Shown here: one piece after another, positions 38,043-46,027 of the stretch
Position numbering within the stretch: the stretch's first letter is position 1
How the letters are laid out: each line of letters starts with the position of its first letter
Source: JAZKFT01 sp965246935
Lineage (GTDB): Bacteria; Bacteroidota; Bacteroidia; Chitinophagales; Chitinophagaceae
Assembly: GCA_965246935.1 (NCBI GenBank)
Contig: CBDFGC010000003.1
Coordinates: 62,001 to 126,000 of the forward strand
Length of the DNA stretch: 64,000 nucleotides
Reading direction: 5' to 3'
Made by a program: the position numbers and the translations under genes
Notes under the pieces: model-generated
Database searches by the model: none
The model's input: the letters and a program-made list of their open reading frames with translations, nothing else
What the model was told of the DNA's origin: nothing

Positions 38043-38385
38043 GAAAATCTTCCCGCTTCAAACTGATGTTATTAAAATTTAATATGGCATTTGTAAAACT
38101 CTATAGTGACCTACTAATGTGGTATATCATTAAAAGAATTAGCCTTCATTCGCAAAGTGTACTTAATTTCGGAGCGGCTTCTCCGCAAAATCTCCTGAAA
38201 GGGACTTTGCGTTTACCCAAAAGCTGGTAATTTGTATTTCACTGTCCGTTTAATTATCTTTTATTATTGAGCAAGTTTACCGCAAAAAAAGTAAGTCCGG
38301 TTGTCGATGCCGAAAAACTGTTGCCTTAGTTAAGTCCACCGAGCAAAAAACTATAAATTTACGAAGACGTTTCGTTTTTTACAAT
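38043..38385. other. Intergenic with hairpin and diverged direct repeat
   Basis: There is no gene. At 38151-38211 CGCAAAGT and ACTTTGCG enclose a second stem (CGGAG/CTCCG), a possible terminator-like structure. At 38299-38340 TTGTCGATGCCGAAAAA and nearby bases repeat a segment at 36306-36350, so the two-gene unit is bracketed by imperfect direct copies about 2 kb apart. Confidence 0.5.
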
Positions 38386-38524
38386 GGTGTACAACGTTGA
38401 AGCATTGGCGTTGTAGGGGAAATCAGGGAACGTCAGCTCAATGCTTGCACCCAAAATAAATAGAATTAAAAATGTTCAGCCTATATTCGTCAGCCCCTAT
38501 AATGCCAATGCAATGTTGTGCGAT
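38386..38524 (-). repeat. attC-like site 6 (shorter type)
   Basis: Left GGTGTACAAC (38386-38395), arm GCATTGGCGTTGTAGGGG; right arm CCCCTATAATGCCAATGC, then core GTTGTGCGAT (38515-38524). The arms pair over 18 bases with two mismatches. At 139 bp it lies within the known range of integron attC sites. Confidence 0.8.
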
Positions 38525-38526
38525 GT

Positions 38527-39117
38527 TTATTTGTCAGCCGATTTTATTTCTACGTTGTTTATTCTTACAATGTTTAAATCTGGATTTTTGTAAATAAATT
38601 TTAGAGTGTCTAACACTTTTGCTTTTACTTCTGGCACTTTATCGTCTAAATAGTTTTTATAATTAATCGGTCTATTTTCATTTTGATTGTCGTCATTTTG
38701 GTTAACTGAAATTGCTTTATGAAGTTCTGTTTGTTTAAGCTGAAGTTCAATTTCTTTAATTTGATTGTCTAAATGCTTATTTCTTAGTTCTTGGTATTGG
38801 CTTGCACCACTTACCAATAAATAGCCAAGAGCAACTGGAATTCCAAGTTTTTTGGGAATTCCAATAACAATATCATTTTCTGCATCAGATGAAACTTTTG
38901 GTATCCAACCTTCGGTCAATGCAAATTTTACAGAATTACCTGTGGTAATTGTTAAAATGTCTAATGAGTTAATTTGCTCATCGTCACTCCCAAAACGATT
39001 TTGGTAATCTTCACTTATTTTGTCGGATATGAAACTAAAATTGTTTAGCAAGTATGCTAAATCCTTTGCCTTTAGCTTTTCGTAAGACAAATAAATTTCT
39101 AAATTCTCTAATTCCAT
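38527..39117 (-). CDS. Unknown protein, third gene of a three-gene cassette
   Basis: 196 residues, no signal peptide. An N-terminal helical part (YEKLKAKDLAYLLNNFSFISDKI) is followed by a short hydrophobic segment (about 88-106, KKLGIPVALGYLLVSGASQY), then a coiled coil (ELRNKHLDNQIKEIELQLKQTE) and an acidic tail. No family was recognised. The stop lies two bases from the GTT core, as expected for a compact cassette. It is co-directional with the two genes upstream, with a 12-bp gap. Confidence 0.65.
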   Translation of the reverse strand: MELENLEIYLSYEKLKAKDLAYLLNNFSFISDKISEDYQNRFGSDDEQINSLDILTITTGNSVKFALTEGWIPKVSSDAENDIVIGIPKKLGIPVALGYLLVSGASQYQELRNKHLDNQIKEIELQLKQTELHKAISVNQNDDNQNENRPINYKNYLDDKVPEVKAKVLDTLKFIYKNPDLNIVRINNVEIKSADK

Positions 39118-39129
39118 ACTTATTAAATT

Positions 39130-39426
39130 TTATGGTTTCATCAAGCTCCATAAATGGTCCTGATTTTCAAATTCCTTATTAATTTTAAATTGTGTTATGT
39201 TGTACAAACCTGATGGGCTCGATAGCTTTTGGTTTATACAAAGTACATCTATTTCAACTTTTAATGTACTTTTTGGTGGCAAAATAAACTCATAGTCTTT
39301 TAGAGAAGCAACATTTTGTTTACCTGTTCCAATGGTTTTATTTTCAAATATCTGCCCTTTGGGAATTTTAATTTTGAATTCCCTGTCAGAATTATTTTTA
39401 AGTGATATTTCTGTTTTCCAAGACAT
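39130..39426 (-). CDS. Unknown beta-rich small protein, second gene of a three-gene cassette
   Basis: 98 residues, cytoplasmic. Strand-rich (TEISLKNNSDREFKIKIPKGQIFEN, YEFILPPKSTLKVEIDVLCIN), resembling a single Ig/transthyretin-like domain. No named family. It begins exactly where the upstream gene ends (the stop of 39427-40356 abuts its ATG), so translation is probably coupled. Confidence 0.65.
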   Translation of the reverse strand: MSWKTEISLKNNSDREFKIKIPKGQIFENKTIGTGKQNVASLKDYEFILPPKSTLKVEIDVLCINQKLSSPSGLYNITQFKINKEFENQDHLWSLMKP

Positions 39427-40356
39427 TTAGCTAATGATTTTTATGCTTATGATAGAAACTTCATCATTTAGTGCAAGATTGATTAATGAATTCTCGTCCA
39501 ATACTTTTTCAAAATTAAGTTCACTAATTTGTCTCACTTTAACATTGTCAGTTTTTAGCTGTAATTTTTGAAATTCAAGGTTGGTGTCATACAGGCAAAC
39601 AAAACCACCGATATTTTTTTGGGAATTATTTGGTAAAGAATGATATACTTTTCGTGCATTAATTTCATAGTCATTAATTGAACTATATACTGGTTCATTG
39701 TTGCCTAACAATTCATCGGCTTCAATTGAATTGTAGTAATTAATAATACTTTCACAATATCTCTTTCGTGTTTTCCTTCTGATTTCAGGAAGTAAAGGCA
39801 AAATGTTGGAATACTCTTTAAATTCATAACTGTCTGTTTCAATTAGTCGTTCTACTTCCAAATTTGTCTCGTACAGTATTTTGTATAAGTATAATGGATT
39901 ATGAAAAAGGTTATGTTTTCTATTTTCCCTATCCTCATTAATTTCATATAACAAATCAACAAATCTTTTAAGGTTATCTTGATTAACATAATAACTAAAT
40001 GTATGTCTATCGAAAAGAAAACCAATTATGTTTGTTGAAGAAATAATATAAATAGCAACTTTCTTACTTATTTGTGCATTAGTGAGTAAAAAGATACCTG
40101 CATCAATCAAACACTGGGTATTTGAGATAGAAATGTCATTACATACACTTCTGAAATCATTGGAACTTGGCTCTGAATAATACAAATAGTTTAAAGATAA
40201 TTCTTCTCCTAAAATACTTTCAACTTGTTTTCTTTGAGTGCTATTGTAATCTATTTTATCCGCATTGTTTTCAATGAGTTTGTCAAGACGTGAAGAATGT
40301 CTTTGAACTTGGTTCAAAAAATTTCTTGTTCTATTAATATTGTCGTTCATTGTCAT
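39427..40356 (-). CDS. Unknown protein, first gene of a three-gene cassette
   Basis: 309 residues, no signal, mostly helical with a hydrophobic middle part (ISKKVAIYIISSTNIIGFLFD). Charged helices follow, and the C-terminal part is strand-like (IGGFVCLYDTNLEFQKLQL). No domain could be assigned. The leader from the GTTGTGCGAT core to its ATG is about 25 nt. With the next two genes it forms a self-contained module in one cassette, the sort of cargo that in other integrons includes defence systems. That role is only a guess. Confidence 0.65.
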   Translation of the reverse strand: MTMNDNINRTRNFLNQVQRHSSRLDKLIENNADKIDYNSTQRKQVESILGEELSLNYLYYSEPSSNDFRSVCNDISISNTQCLIDAGIFLLTNAQISKKVAIYIISSTNIIGFLFDRHTFSYYVNQDNLKRFVDLLYEINEDRENRKHNLFHNPLYLYKILYETNLEVERLIETDSYEFKEYSNILPLLPEIRRKTRKRYCESIINYYNSIEADELLGNNEPVYSSINDYEINARKVYHSLPNNSQKNIGGFVCLYDTNLEFQKLQLKTDNVKVRQISELNFEKVLDENSLINLALNDEVSIISIKIIS

Positions 40357-40374
40357 TGGTAGTGTCTGTTAAAT

Positions 40375-40471
40375 ATCGCACAACAAAAAGAAAAGTATCC
40401 GCAAGGCCCCCTGAAGAAGCCCCGCATGTTTAGGTATTGCGGGGCTTTGCGGTATACTTTTAAGTTGACCG
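40375..40471 (-). repeat. attC-like site 5 (short type)
   Basis: Core ATCGCACAAC (40375-40384) exactly complements GTTGTGCGAT at 38515. A strong stem follows (AAGTATCCGCAAGGCCCC at about 40393-40410 against GGGGCTTTGCGGTATACTT at 40441-40459), then GTTGACC at 40464. About 95 bp. It could be taken for an IS91 terminus, but the matched core favours an attC reading. Confidence 0.68.
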
Positions 40472-40737
40472 ACACGGCCGTAATGTTACCATTAGGAGGA
40501 AAGTATCGGACTACACTCTTGCATTTGTTGGTTTTTTATCATCGGTTTTGGTTTTCAAATAGTTGTTTTTGCCTTGCTGTGGCCCGGCAGCCAGCATAAG
40601 GCTGGCTAAAGTAGCTATTTGTTGCATGTTTGTATCTTTTAATACCTTCTTTTTTTAATGCCGGCCATATCCCTGCCAGCACGTCCTTCAGGCGTTGCCT
40701 TTCCACTTCCCCTCAAACAGTGCACTCCCTTACCTGC

Positions 40738-41907
40738 TCACCCGTCATCACTTTTCTTCCACGGGTTGTACACCGCTATCAGCCGCAGCGTTTTGTTTTT
40801 GCATACCGGGCACTCCGCCACCTCTATGCCATACTGCTCTTTGAGCCGCACCTCCAATGACACTTTTACCAACCCCTTGTGCACCGGCAACTGCATGCTT
40901 TTGAGCACTTCATTAATCCTGGTGTGCCGGTTGCGGTTTGCCAGGTAGCCATATGTCCGTATTTTGGTAAAGCCCTTCGGTAGTATGTGCTGCTCAAAAC
41001 GCCGGATAAACTCACTGCCCGATAAGCTCATCTGCTTTTGCTTACTGGCATCTGCATAATCCTTGTAATCAAAGGTCACCGTACCCGCTTCTTCATTGAG
41101 ACTGCTTATCCGATGATTGCTGATAGCTACTTTGTGCGTGTATCTGCCCAGGTATTCGATCACGGCCTGTGGCCCGCCAAACGGTGCTTTGGCATATACC
41201 ACCCACTCTTTCTGATAGAGCAGATTGATCAGCCATTTGCCATCCGTGCCATCCGCCATCACCACTTCCCCCTTACTGATCAACTGCTGCAACCCTTGCA
41301 GGAACTTGGCCCGGTAGACGATGTTCATGGCCTTTACGGGGAAGAGAAAACGATAACTGTTTTTCCTGGCTTCTTTCCAGGTGTTGTCATTGGTGATGCC
41401 ACCTCCACTAACAATGCAATGGATATGGGGATGAAAGCTTAGTTGCTGTCCCCAACTATGTAGCACGCTGATAATACCGGGTACGGCATCCAGGTACTGC
41501 GGGTCACGGGCAAAAGTGAGCAGCGTTTGAGAAGAGGCATCGAACAGTAGCTTAAACAGTAGCTGACGGTGACCAAGTATGAGGCTGTTAAGCTCATGTG
41601 GCAAAGTGAATACGACATGATAATACTTCACCGGCAGTAGTTCCTGCATCCGTGCTTCTATCCATTCCTGTTTCTTCATTGCTCCACAATTGGGGCAGTG
41701 GCGGTCACGGCAGCTATGATACTGATACTTAATATGAGCGCAAGCTTCATCACCGCATTGATAAGCATGATAGCCAAGGGCAGCAGTGCGGCAAACCATC
41801 AAGCGCTGCATCACTTTTTGCACATGCCGGTTGGTGGCTGCCTGCGGCTCATAGTGTTGCTGTAGTACCTGCTGCACGGTAGCTTTCGGGGTTGTATAAG
41901 CCAGCAT
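40738..41907 (-). CDS. IS91-family HUH (Y2-type) transposase
   Basis: 389 residues. The N-terminal zinc-binding region has CGDEAC...CRDRHCPNCG. The HUH motif is HPHIHCIVSGGG (about residue 160). The Tyr-bearing helix is VIEYLGRYTHKVAISNHRI, with two candidate Tyr residues. The C-terminal CPVCKNKTL is a second zinc knuckle. IS91 elements move by rolling-circle transposition and can carry adjacent DNA. Length and motifs look intact. The start is 7 bp after the stop of the upstream recombinase. Confidence 0.9.
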   Translation of the reverse strand: MLAYTTPKATVQQVLQQHYEPQAATNRHVQKVMQRLMVCRTAALGYHAYQCGDEACAHIKYQYHSCRDRHCPNCGAMKKQEWIEARMQELLPVKYYHVVFTLPHELNSLILGHRQLLFKLLFDASSQTLLTFARDPQYLDAVPGIISVLHSWGQQLSFHPHIHCIVSGGGITNDNTWKEARKNSYRFLFPVKAMNIVYRAKFLQGLQQLISKGEVVMADGTDGKWLINLLYQKEWVVYAKAPFGGPQAVIEYLGRYTHKVAISNHRISSLNEEAGTVTFDYKDYADASKQKQMSLSGSEFIRRFEQHILPKGFTKIRTYGYLANRNRHTRINEVLKSMQLPVHKGLVKVSLEVRLKEQYGIEVAECPVCKNKTLRLIAVYNPWKKSDDG

Positions 41908-41914
41908 CGCAACA

Positions 41915-42784
41915 TCATTTAGGGGTTTGCTTTTTTGATGTTGTTAGGGGCGTGCTCAATGGCAACGTATCATAAGGATTGATTATACCATCGGTGCGGC
42001 TGGTGGTCAGGTGCAGGTAACGCATTGTGGTTTGCAAACAAGTATGCCCCAGCAGTTCCTTTACGGTGTGCAGGTCGGTACCATTATCTACTAAATGAGT
42101 TGCAAAACTATGGCGGATGGTATGCACCGTATAGTGCTTACTGTCAAGACCCAGTTTGATGAGTGCCTTTTGCACCAGGTGCTGGATATTGCGTACGCTG
42201 ACGGGCTTGCCTGCACCCTGGCCATTGAACAGGTATTGTTTTGGCTTATAGATGAGGTAGTAAGCTCTGAGTTCCAATAGCACCTGTTGGGAGAGAATGG
42301 TATAGCGGTCTTTGGCGCCTTTGCCCTGTACAACTTTAATGCGCATGTTGGGGCTGTCAATATCGGTAATCTTCAGATTAGCTATTTCGCTTACCCGCAT
42401 GCCGCTGCTGTAAAGCAGCATGATGATAGCCCGGTGCTTACTATTGCTTACCGTATCGATGAGTGCCTTGATCTCTTGTGGAGACATAACAGGTGGCAGG
42501 GTAGTAGCGGTGCGGGGATAGACTACGGAAGGAATGAGGTAAGGGCGCTTGAGCACATGACGGCAAAAGAAGGCAATGCTTTGGGCAGCCATCTTGCATT
42601 TTACGCGGCTACAACCCAGTGTTTTAGTGAGGTAGACCAGGTACTCCAATATCTGGTCTTCTGTAATGTCGTGCGGGTTTACCTCATCATAGTAAGTGAA
42701 AAGGTAGCGAAGTTCGCTTAAATAATTACGGACGGTGTTGGGGCTGTAATGGCCCACAGATAAATACTGGTTTACTTTTTCCAA
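41915..42784 (-). CDS. Tyrosine recombinase of the IS91-type unit
   Basis: 289 residues. SAM-like core-binding domain (about 1-85) and catalytic domain with Arg in SSGMRVSEIANL, Lys in KGAKDRYT, HTIRHSFATHL, LLGHTCLQTTMRYLHL (catalytic Tyr). There is no IntI-type insertion between the conserved patches. Recombinases of this kind often precede IS91-type transposases in Bacteroidota. Whether it can also act on the attC-like sites is open. All catalytic residues are present, unlike in the interrupted integrase at 48.5 kb. Confidence 0.9.
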   Translation of the reverse strand: MEKVNQYLSVGHYSPNTVRNYLSELRYLFTYYDEVNPHDITEDQILEYLVYLTKTLGCSRVKCKMAAQSIAFFCRHVLKRPYLIPSVVYPRTATTLPPVMSPQEIKALIDTVSNSKHRAIIMLLYSSGMRVSEIANLKITDIDSPNMRIKVVQGKGAKDRYTILSQQVLLELRAYYLIYKPKQYLFNGQGAGKPVSVRNIQHLVQKALIKLGLDSKHYTVHTIRHSFATHLVDNGTDLHTVKELLGHTCLQTTMRYLHLTTSRTDGIINPYDTLPLSTPLTTSKKQTPK

Positions 42785-42898
42785 TGCCGCAATGGCTTGC
42801 GGGCTTACTGTTTTTTTTCCATGATCTTGTAATATTTAGATGGGAAAGATAACCACAAGATCGGCAACGTAAAACTCACCGCCCTTACAGGCGGTGTT

Positions 42899-43104
42899 GG
42901 TTCAACGAACAGGGCTTGCTGCAGGTGTGGCATTAGTATTCCGTCCGCCCCCGGAGCCGCTGCTGATTCATGAACTAAAAGTACAAGTTAAAAACCAAAA
43001 GCCAATAACATTCTGTCAAGCCCGGACTGAAGCACAATAGCGAACTGTCGCTGATGCTAACAACGTCCAGCCACACTTGCAGCAAACCCCATGTTGCCTG
43101 CAGG
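42899..43104 (-). repeat. attC-like site 4
   Basis: Left GGTTCAAC (42899-42906), arm CAGGGCTTGCTGCAGGTGTGG; right arm CCACACTTGCAGCAAACCCCAT (arms pair well), core GTTGCCTGC (43093). Internal CCGCTGCTGATT and CAAGCCCGGACTGAAGC words match the other long sites. Confidence 0.8.
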
Positions 43105-43108
43105 CTTT

Positions 43109-43633
43109 CTACTGTATCTGCGAATTAATCTCGGCTGTATGTAGTTCAATAATCTTGTTTAAATACTTGAGCAAGTCTGGATATTTGTCCGTACATATTT
43201 CGCAATTTGAGTTTGAAGCTAAGCAACCAATATATTTGAGATTTTCAATATTAAATGTTTCAATATTTGATTTTAGCTCTGGGTTACTAATAATACCTTT
43301 GCTAAATTCCTGAATATATTTAACCCTTAAACCTAAAAGTTTTACTTCTTCAACTTGGCTTGATAAGTTTTGTGGGTCACACATGTTTAGCCTCTTGTAC
43401 TCTTTTTCATACGAACGAACTTGTCTAATTAGCCTATCGTATTCAATATAGATTTCTTGAACTTGCTTTCGGCTGTCAAGAATTAAATCAATTCTTTTTT
43501 CAAAAACTGTTTGCCTTTTAAACTTAAAATATTCCCATGTGTAGCCAACGCCAACACTTACTAAACCAGCAAACAAGGTGAGGATGATTGGAACTCTTAG
43601 TTCTTTTCTCCAAGATGGTTTATTCTCCGTCAT
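43109..43633 (-). CDS. Membrane-anchored coiled-coil protein, unknown (cassette gene)
   Basis: 174 residues. One N-terminal membrane segment (about 12-31, VPIILTLFAGLVSVGVGYTW) is followed by a long helical/coiled-coil region (about 35-130) and four Cys in the C-terminal third. No named family. It follows an OmpA-like gene by 4 bp, so the two form a cassette operon that may act at the envelope. Confidence 0.65.
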   Translation of the reverse strand: MTENKPSWRKELRVPIILTLFAGLVSVGVGYTWEYFKFKRQTVFEKRIDLILDSRKQVQEIYIEYDRLIRQVRSYEKEYKRLNMCDPQNLSSQVEEVKLLGLRVKYIQEFSKGIISNPELKSNIETFNIENLKYIGCLASNSNCEICTDKYPDLLKYLNKIIELHTAEINSQIQ

Positions 43634-43637
43634 AATT

Positions 43638-44231
43638 TTATTTTCTGTTTAAGTATGTAATTTGTACTTCTACTTTTCTATACTCATTTCCTGAAAGCCC
43701 GCCATCGGGGATATCAAAATAGGAATTTGTCAAACTAACATAGATAAAATAAGACTTGTTAGCGAGTAAGCCTCGCAACTGCCCTTCAATTTCGCAAGCT
43801 CTTAGAATGGCTAAATGTTCGTCATCTATTTTTTTTGATAAGTCAATATACTTGGAACATTCGTTGCAAAGATTTTCATTAGAAAAAGTCAACCCTGGAT
43901 TAACTAAGCCGTCTGCATAACCCTTAATATTGATGCTGATAATTTTGTCATTGCGGCTCATTATGTTGTCAATTTCATCAACAACCATATTGCAAAACAG
44001 TATTGATTTTGAGTTTCTAAATTCACTTGGATTGTATTTTTTCAAAGAAAGCATTTTGATTTTATCAGGTACAATTACTGGTGGGATATTTGGTTTCGGT
44101 TTTACAGGTTTGGGTTTTACAGGAATTACAACGACAACAGGGTCATATGCTGTGTCGCTGGATGAACCACTCTGTCCTTTTGAAGTAGCAACAAAAATTA
44201 AGCAGATTGAAATTGATATAATTTGTCTCAT
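43638..44231 (-). CDS. Exported OmpA-C-like protein (cassette gene)
   Basis: 197 residues from ATG at 44231 (MRQIISISICLIFVATSKGQ); the longer frame runs back into attC-like site 3. A signal peptide (about 1-19) and a Pro/Lys repeat linker (VKPKPVKPKPNIPP) lead to a domain with OmpA-C features (ISINIKGYADG, a helix with a Cys pair NLCNECSKY, and a closing YRKVEVQITYL). OmpA-C domains bind peptidoglycan. The start codon is about 25 nt from the GTTGCCTGCAAG core, a typical short cassette leader. Confidence 0.65.
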   Translation of the reverse strand: MRQIISISICLIFVATSKGQSGSSSDTAYDPVVVVIPVKPKPVKPKPNIPPVIVPDKIKMLSLKKYNPSEFRNSKSILFCNMVVDEIDNIMSRNDKIISINIKGYADGLVNPGLTFSNENLCNECSKYIDLSKKIDDEHLAILRACEIEGQLRGLLANKSYFIYVSLTNSYFDIPDGGLSGNEYRKVEVQITYLNRK

Positions 44232-44255
44232 TGTAGTAACTGGTCTGTCAAGCTT

Positions 44256-44350
44256 GCAGGCAACGGCCCAGGCATTGCTGCTGCGGCACATAAGCAATGA
44301 TGGGATGGCGAGTTGGGTCTGCCGTAGCGGCAATGCGGTGTTGGCAGCCG
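44256..44350 (-). repeat. attC-like site 3 (short type)
   Basis: Left core GCAGGCAAC (44256-44264), arm CAGGCATTGCTGCTGCGGCA; right arm TGCCGTAGCGGCAATGC, core GTTGGCAGCC (44340). The left core exactly complements GTTGCCTGC at 43093. About 92 bp, close in size and layout to classical attC sites. Confidence 0.83.
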
Positions 44351-44379
44351 TTTGATTTAATTAGGGACTAAGTAAAACG

Positions 44380-44754
44380 TCAACGTTCCTGCCACTTGTC
44401 ACCACGACAGACTAAAGTTGGTAGCCATCTTAGGTTTTTATACTTTCTAAAAGAAGTCGCTACAGGCAGGTCGTAATCGGCACCCTCTGTCTGCGCAAGT
44501 AAAGAACTACACTTTTCAAATTTGATAATCTTGCTACTCTTTAAGTCATTAAAAGCTTCAATACACTCACTGTTAACGTCTGTCAGTAAAATGATGTTTG
44601 TATTCTGCCCATCCGGAGTAATCACTGTCCATTCTCGTTGGCCGGTTGAAAGTGTACTGAACTTGTCAAAAGACTTAAATCCTGTCAAAACACAATTTTC
44701 GTTTTCAATTAAAACCTCAATTATTTCATTTTTAATCTTTTCTATTACAGTCAT
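44380..44754 (-). CDS. Small protein of unknown function (cassette gene)
   Basis: 124 residues, cytoplasmic. Mixed alpha/beta with IEKIKNEIIEVLIENENCVLTGFKSF, then a strand-rich EWTVITPDGQNTNIILLTDVN. No family recognised. It is the only gene of a cassette closed by the 10/10 complementary cores GTTGGCAGCC and GGCTGCCAAC. Confidence 0.62.
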   Translation of the reverse strand: MTVIEKIKNEIIEVLIENENCVLTGFKSFDKFSTLSTGQREWTVITPDGQNTNIILLTDVNSECIEAFNDLKSSKIIKFEKCSSLLAQTEGADYDLPVATSFRKYKNLRWLPTLVCRGDKWQER

Positions 44755-44881
44755 GAGTGAAAAAAATAAAGTGTCTATGTGGGAAGATGCCTATAGCCGT
44801 CGGGGTTGTGACCGCCCAGTCACTAAAAAAATCAAAATGAAAACAAAACCGGTCAACAGTAAAAGTGTCGACATTGGTAAT

Positions 44882-45082
44882 GGCTGCCAACGGACAGGTA
44901 TTGCTGCAGGTGGGATATTTTATAAAGTCCAGCCCGGAACCGCTGCCCAATTGAAAATATAAAGTTGAAGTTAACAACAAAAAGCCAAATAGATATTCGT
45001 CTGCCCGAACAAAAGTACAGCGATGCAAACAGCCGAAGTTTCAACGTCCAGCCCCACTTGCAGCAATACCAATGTTAGCGGC
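44882..45082 (-). repeat. attC-like site 2
   Basis: Left core GGCTGCCAAC (44882-44891), arm CAGGTATTGCTGCAGGTGGG; right arm CCCCACTTGCAGCAATACC, core GTTAGCGGC (45074). The arms pair over about 19 bases with few mismatches. Interior words (CCAGCCCGGAACCGCTGCCC, CCAAATAGA) recur in sites 1, 4, 7 and 8. This is the best example of the long type. Confidence 0.85.
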
Positions 45083-45108
45083 TGGCATACCGTTGTTGAA
45101 GAGAGTTA

Positions 45109-45531
45109 CTATTTAGTGGGATAGAGTTCCTGAATATGCTTGATTTGCTTTGCTATCATTTTTTGCAGTGTCTCAATGTTAATGTCATTAAGTTTCTTTA
45201 CATAAATGCAGCCTTTACCTGTCGTATGCTTTCCAAATTTTTCAAGCAACTGCTCTCGTTCTTCAAAGTCGCCTGAAAAATATAAGGTTATTGCAGATGC
45301 CCTGGGTGAAAACCCTAAAAGTGGGCTGTCACCTTCGTGTCCACTATCATACTTGTAATGGTAACTGCCAAAACCAACAATGCTTGGTCCCCACATTTTG
45401 GGTTCAAGTCCTGTTAGTTTTTTTGTAATATCAATAAGACTAAAACTGTCTTTTCGTTTTGTTTCATCCTTCACAGCGTTAATAAAATCAGCAACGCTAA
45501 TGGATGTTTCTGCCGTTTTATTTTTTGCCAT
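45109..45531 (-). CDS. DUF1801-family protein (cassette gene)
   Basis: 140 residues: SISVADFINAVKDETKRKDSFSLIDITKKLTGLEPKMWGPSIVGFGSYHYKYDSGHEGDSPLLGFSPRASAITLYF is a strong DUF1801 pattern, and a closing helix KLNDINIETLQKMIAKQIKHI follows. Function unknown. It starts 3 bp after the lipoprotein gene upstream; three genes share this cassette. Confidence 0.85.
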   Translation of the reverse strand: MAKNKTAETSISVADFINAVKDETKRKDSFSLIDITKKLTGLEPKMWGPSIVGFGSYHYKYDSGHEGDSPLLGFSPRASAITLYFSGDFEEREQLLEKFGKHTTGKGCIYVKKLNDINIETLQKMIAKQIKHIQELYPTK

Positions 45532-45534
45532 TGT

Positions 45535-45957
45535 TTATTTATTTAGGTCTTTGGTAAATACCGAAAGAAAAAGTGTTGGCTTTGATTTTGTTTCAAAAGC
45601 AATAGGATAGCTATCGCCTGCTAAGTTGTAGCAAATTGTTAGCTGGTCATTCTCAAGTTTATAGATTGCTGTATAATGCTTACCATTATTTATACCTTCC
45701 TTTCCATAAATGTCCATTTGCCCATTCTGATATTGTAAAGTGCCTTTGTCCACACTTTCTGCAGTGAACGTATAAGTCGTATCAAGTACAATTAGTTTTT
45801 GTTTTTGAAAAACTATTGCTGGTAATTGGTTACCCCCAATTTCTTGCTTTACAGGTGTCCAACTACCATTAAGAATATTTGAACTCATAGAAGTTTTTTT
45901 TGTGGTTGCACAACTAACACAGAATGTCAGCAGGCAAATAATTGTTGTTAATCTCAT
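45535..45957 (-). CDS. Lipoprotein with TIGR03067-like domain
   Basis: 140 residues with a lipobox (CVSC, about Cys16). The mature domain reads LNGSWTPVKQEIGGNQLP, LDTTYTFTAESVDKGTLQYQ, GKHYTAIYKLENDQLTICYNLAGDSYPIAFETKSK, a lipocalin-like pattern close to the TIGR03067 family of Planctomycetes and Bacteroidota. Ligand unknown. Co-directional and nearly contiguous with the DUF1801 gene. Confidence 0.75.
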   Translation of the reverse strand: MRLTTIICLLTFCVSCATTKKTSMSSNILNGSWTPVKQEIGGNQLPAIVFQKQKLIVLDTTYTFTAESVDKGTLQYQNGQMDIYGKEGINNGKHYTAIYKLENDQLTICYNLAGDSYPIAFETKSKPTLFLSVFTKDLNK

Positions 45958-46027
45958 GTTTTTTGTTTTAAAATTTAGGATACAAAAATATGGTTAGCTT
46001 ATTAAGCAAAATTGTAAAAATGTAACC

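Larger units (their letters stand above)
40464..42906 (-). mobile_element. IS91-type unit (recombinase + transposase) embedded in array
   Basis: Two co-directional genes, a tyrosine recombinase and an IS91-type HUH transposase 7 bp apart, fill the space between attC-like sites 5 and 4. The edges read GTTGACC and GGTTCAAC, an imperfect core match. The unit either entered as a cassette or inserted between two sites. The exact IS ends were not identified. Confidence 0.55.

Noticed and set aside
40390..40462. Hairpin as an IS91 terminus
   Set aside because: Possible, but ATCGCACAAC next to it exactly matches the core of the adjacent cassette, so an attC reading explains more.
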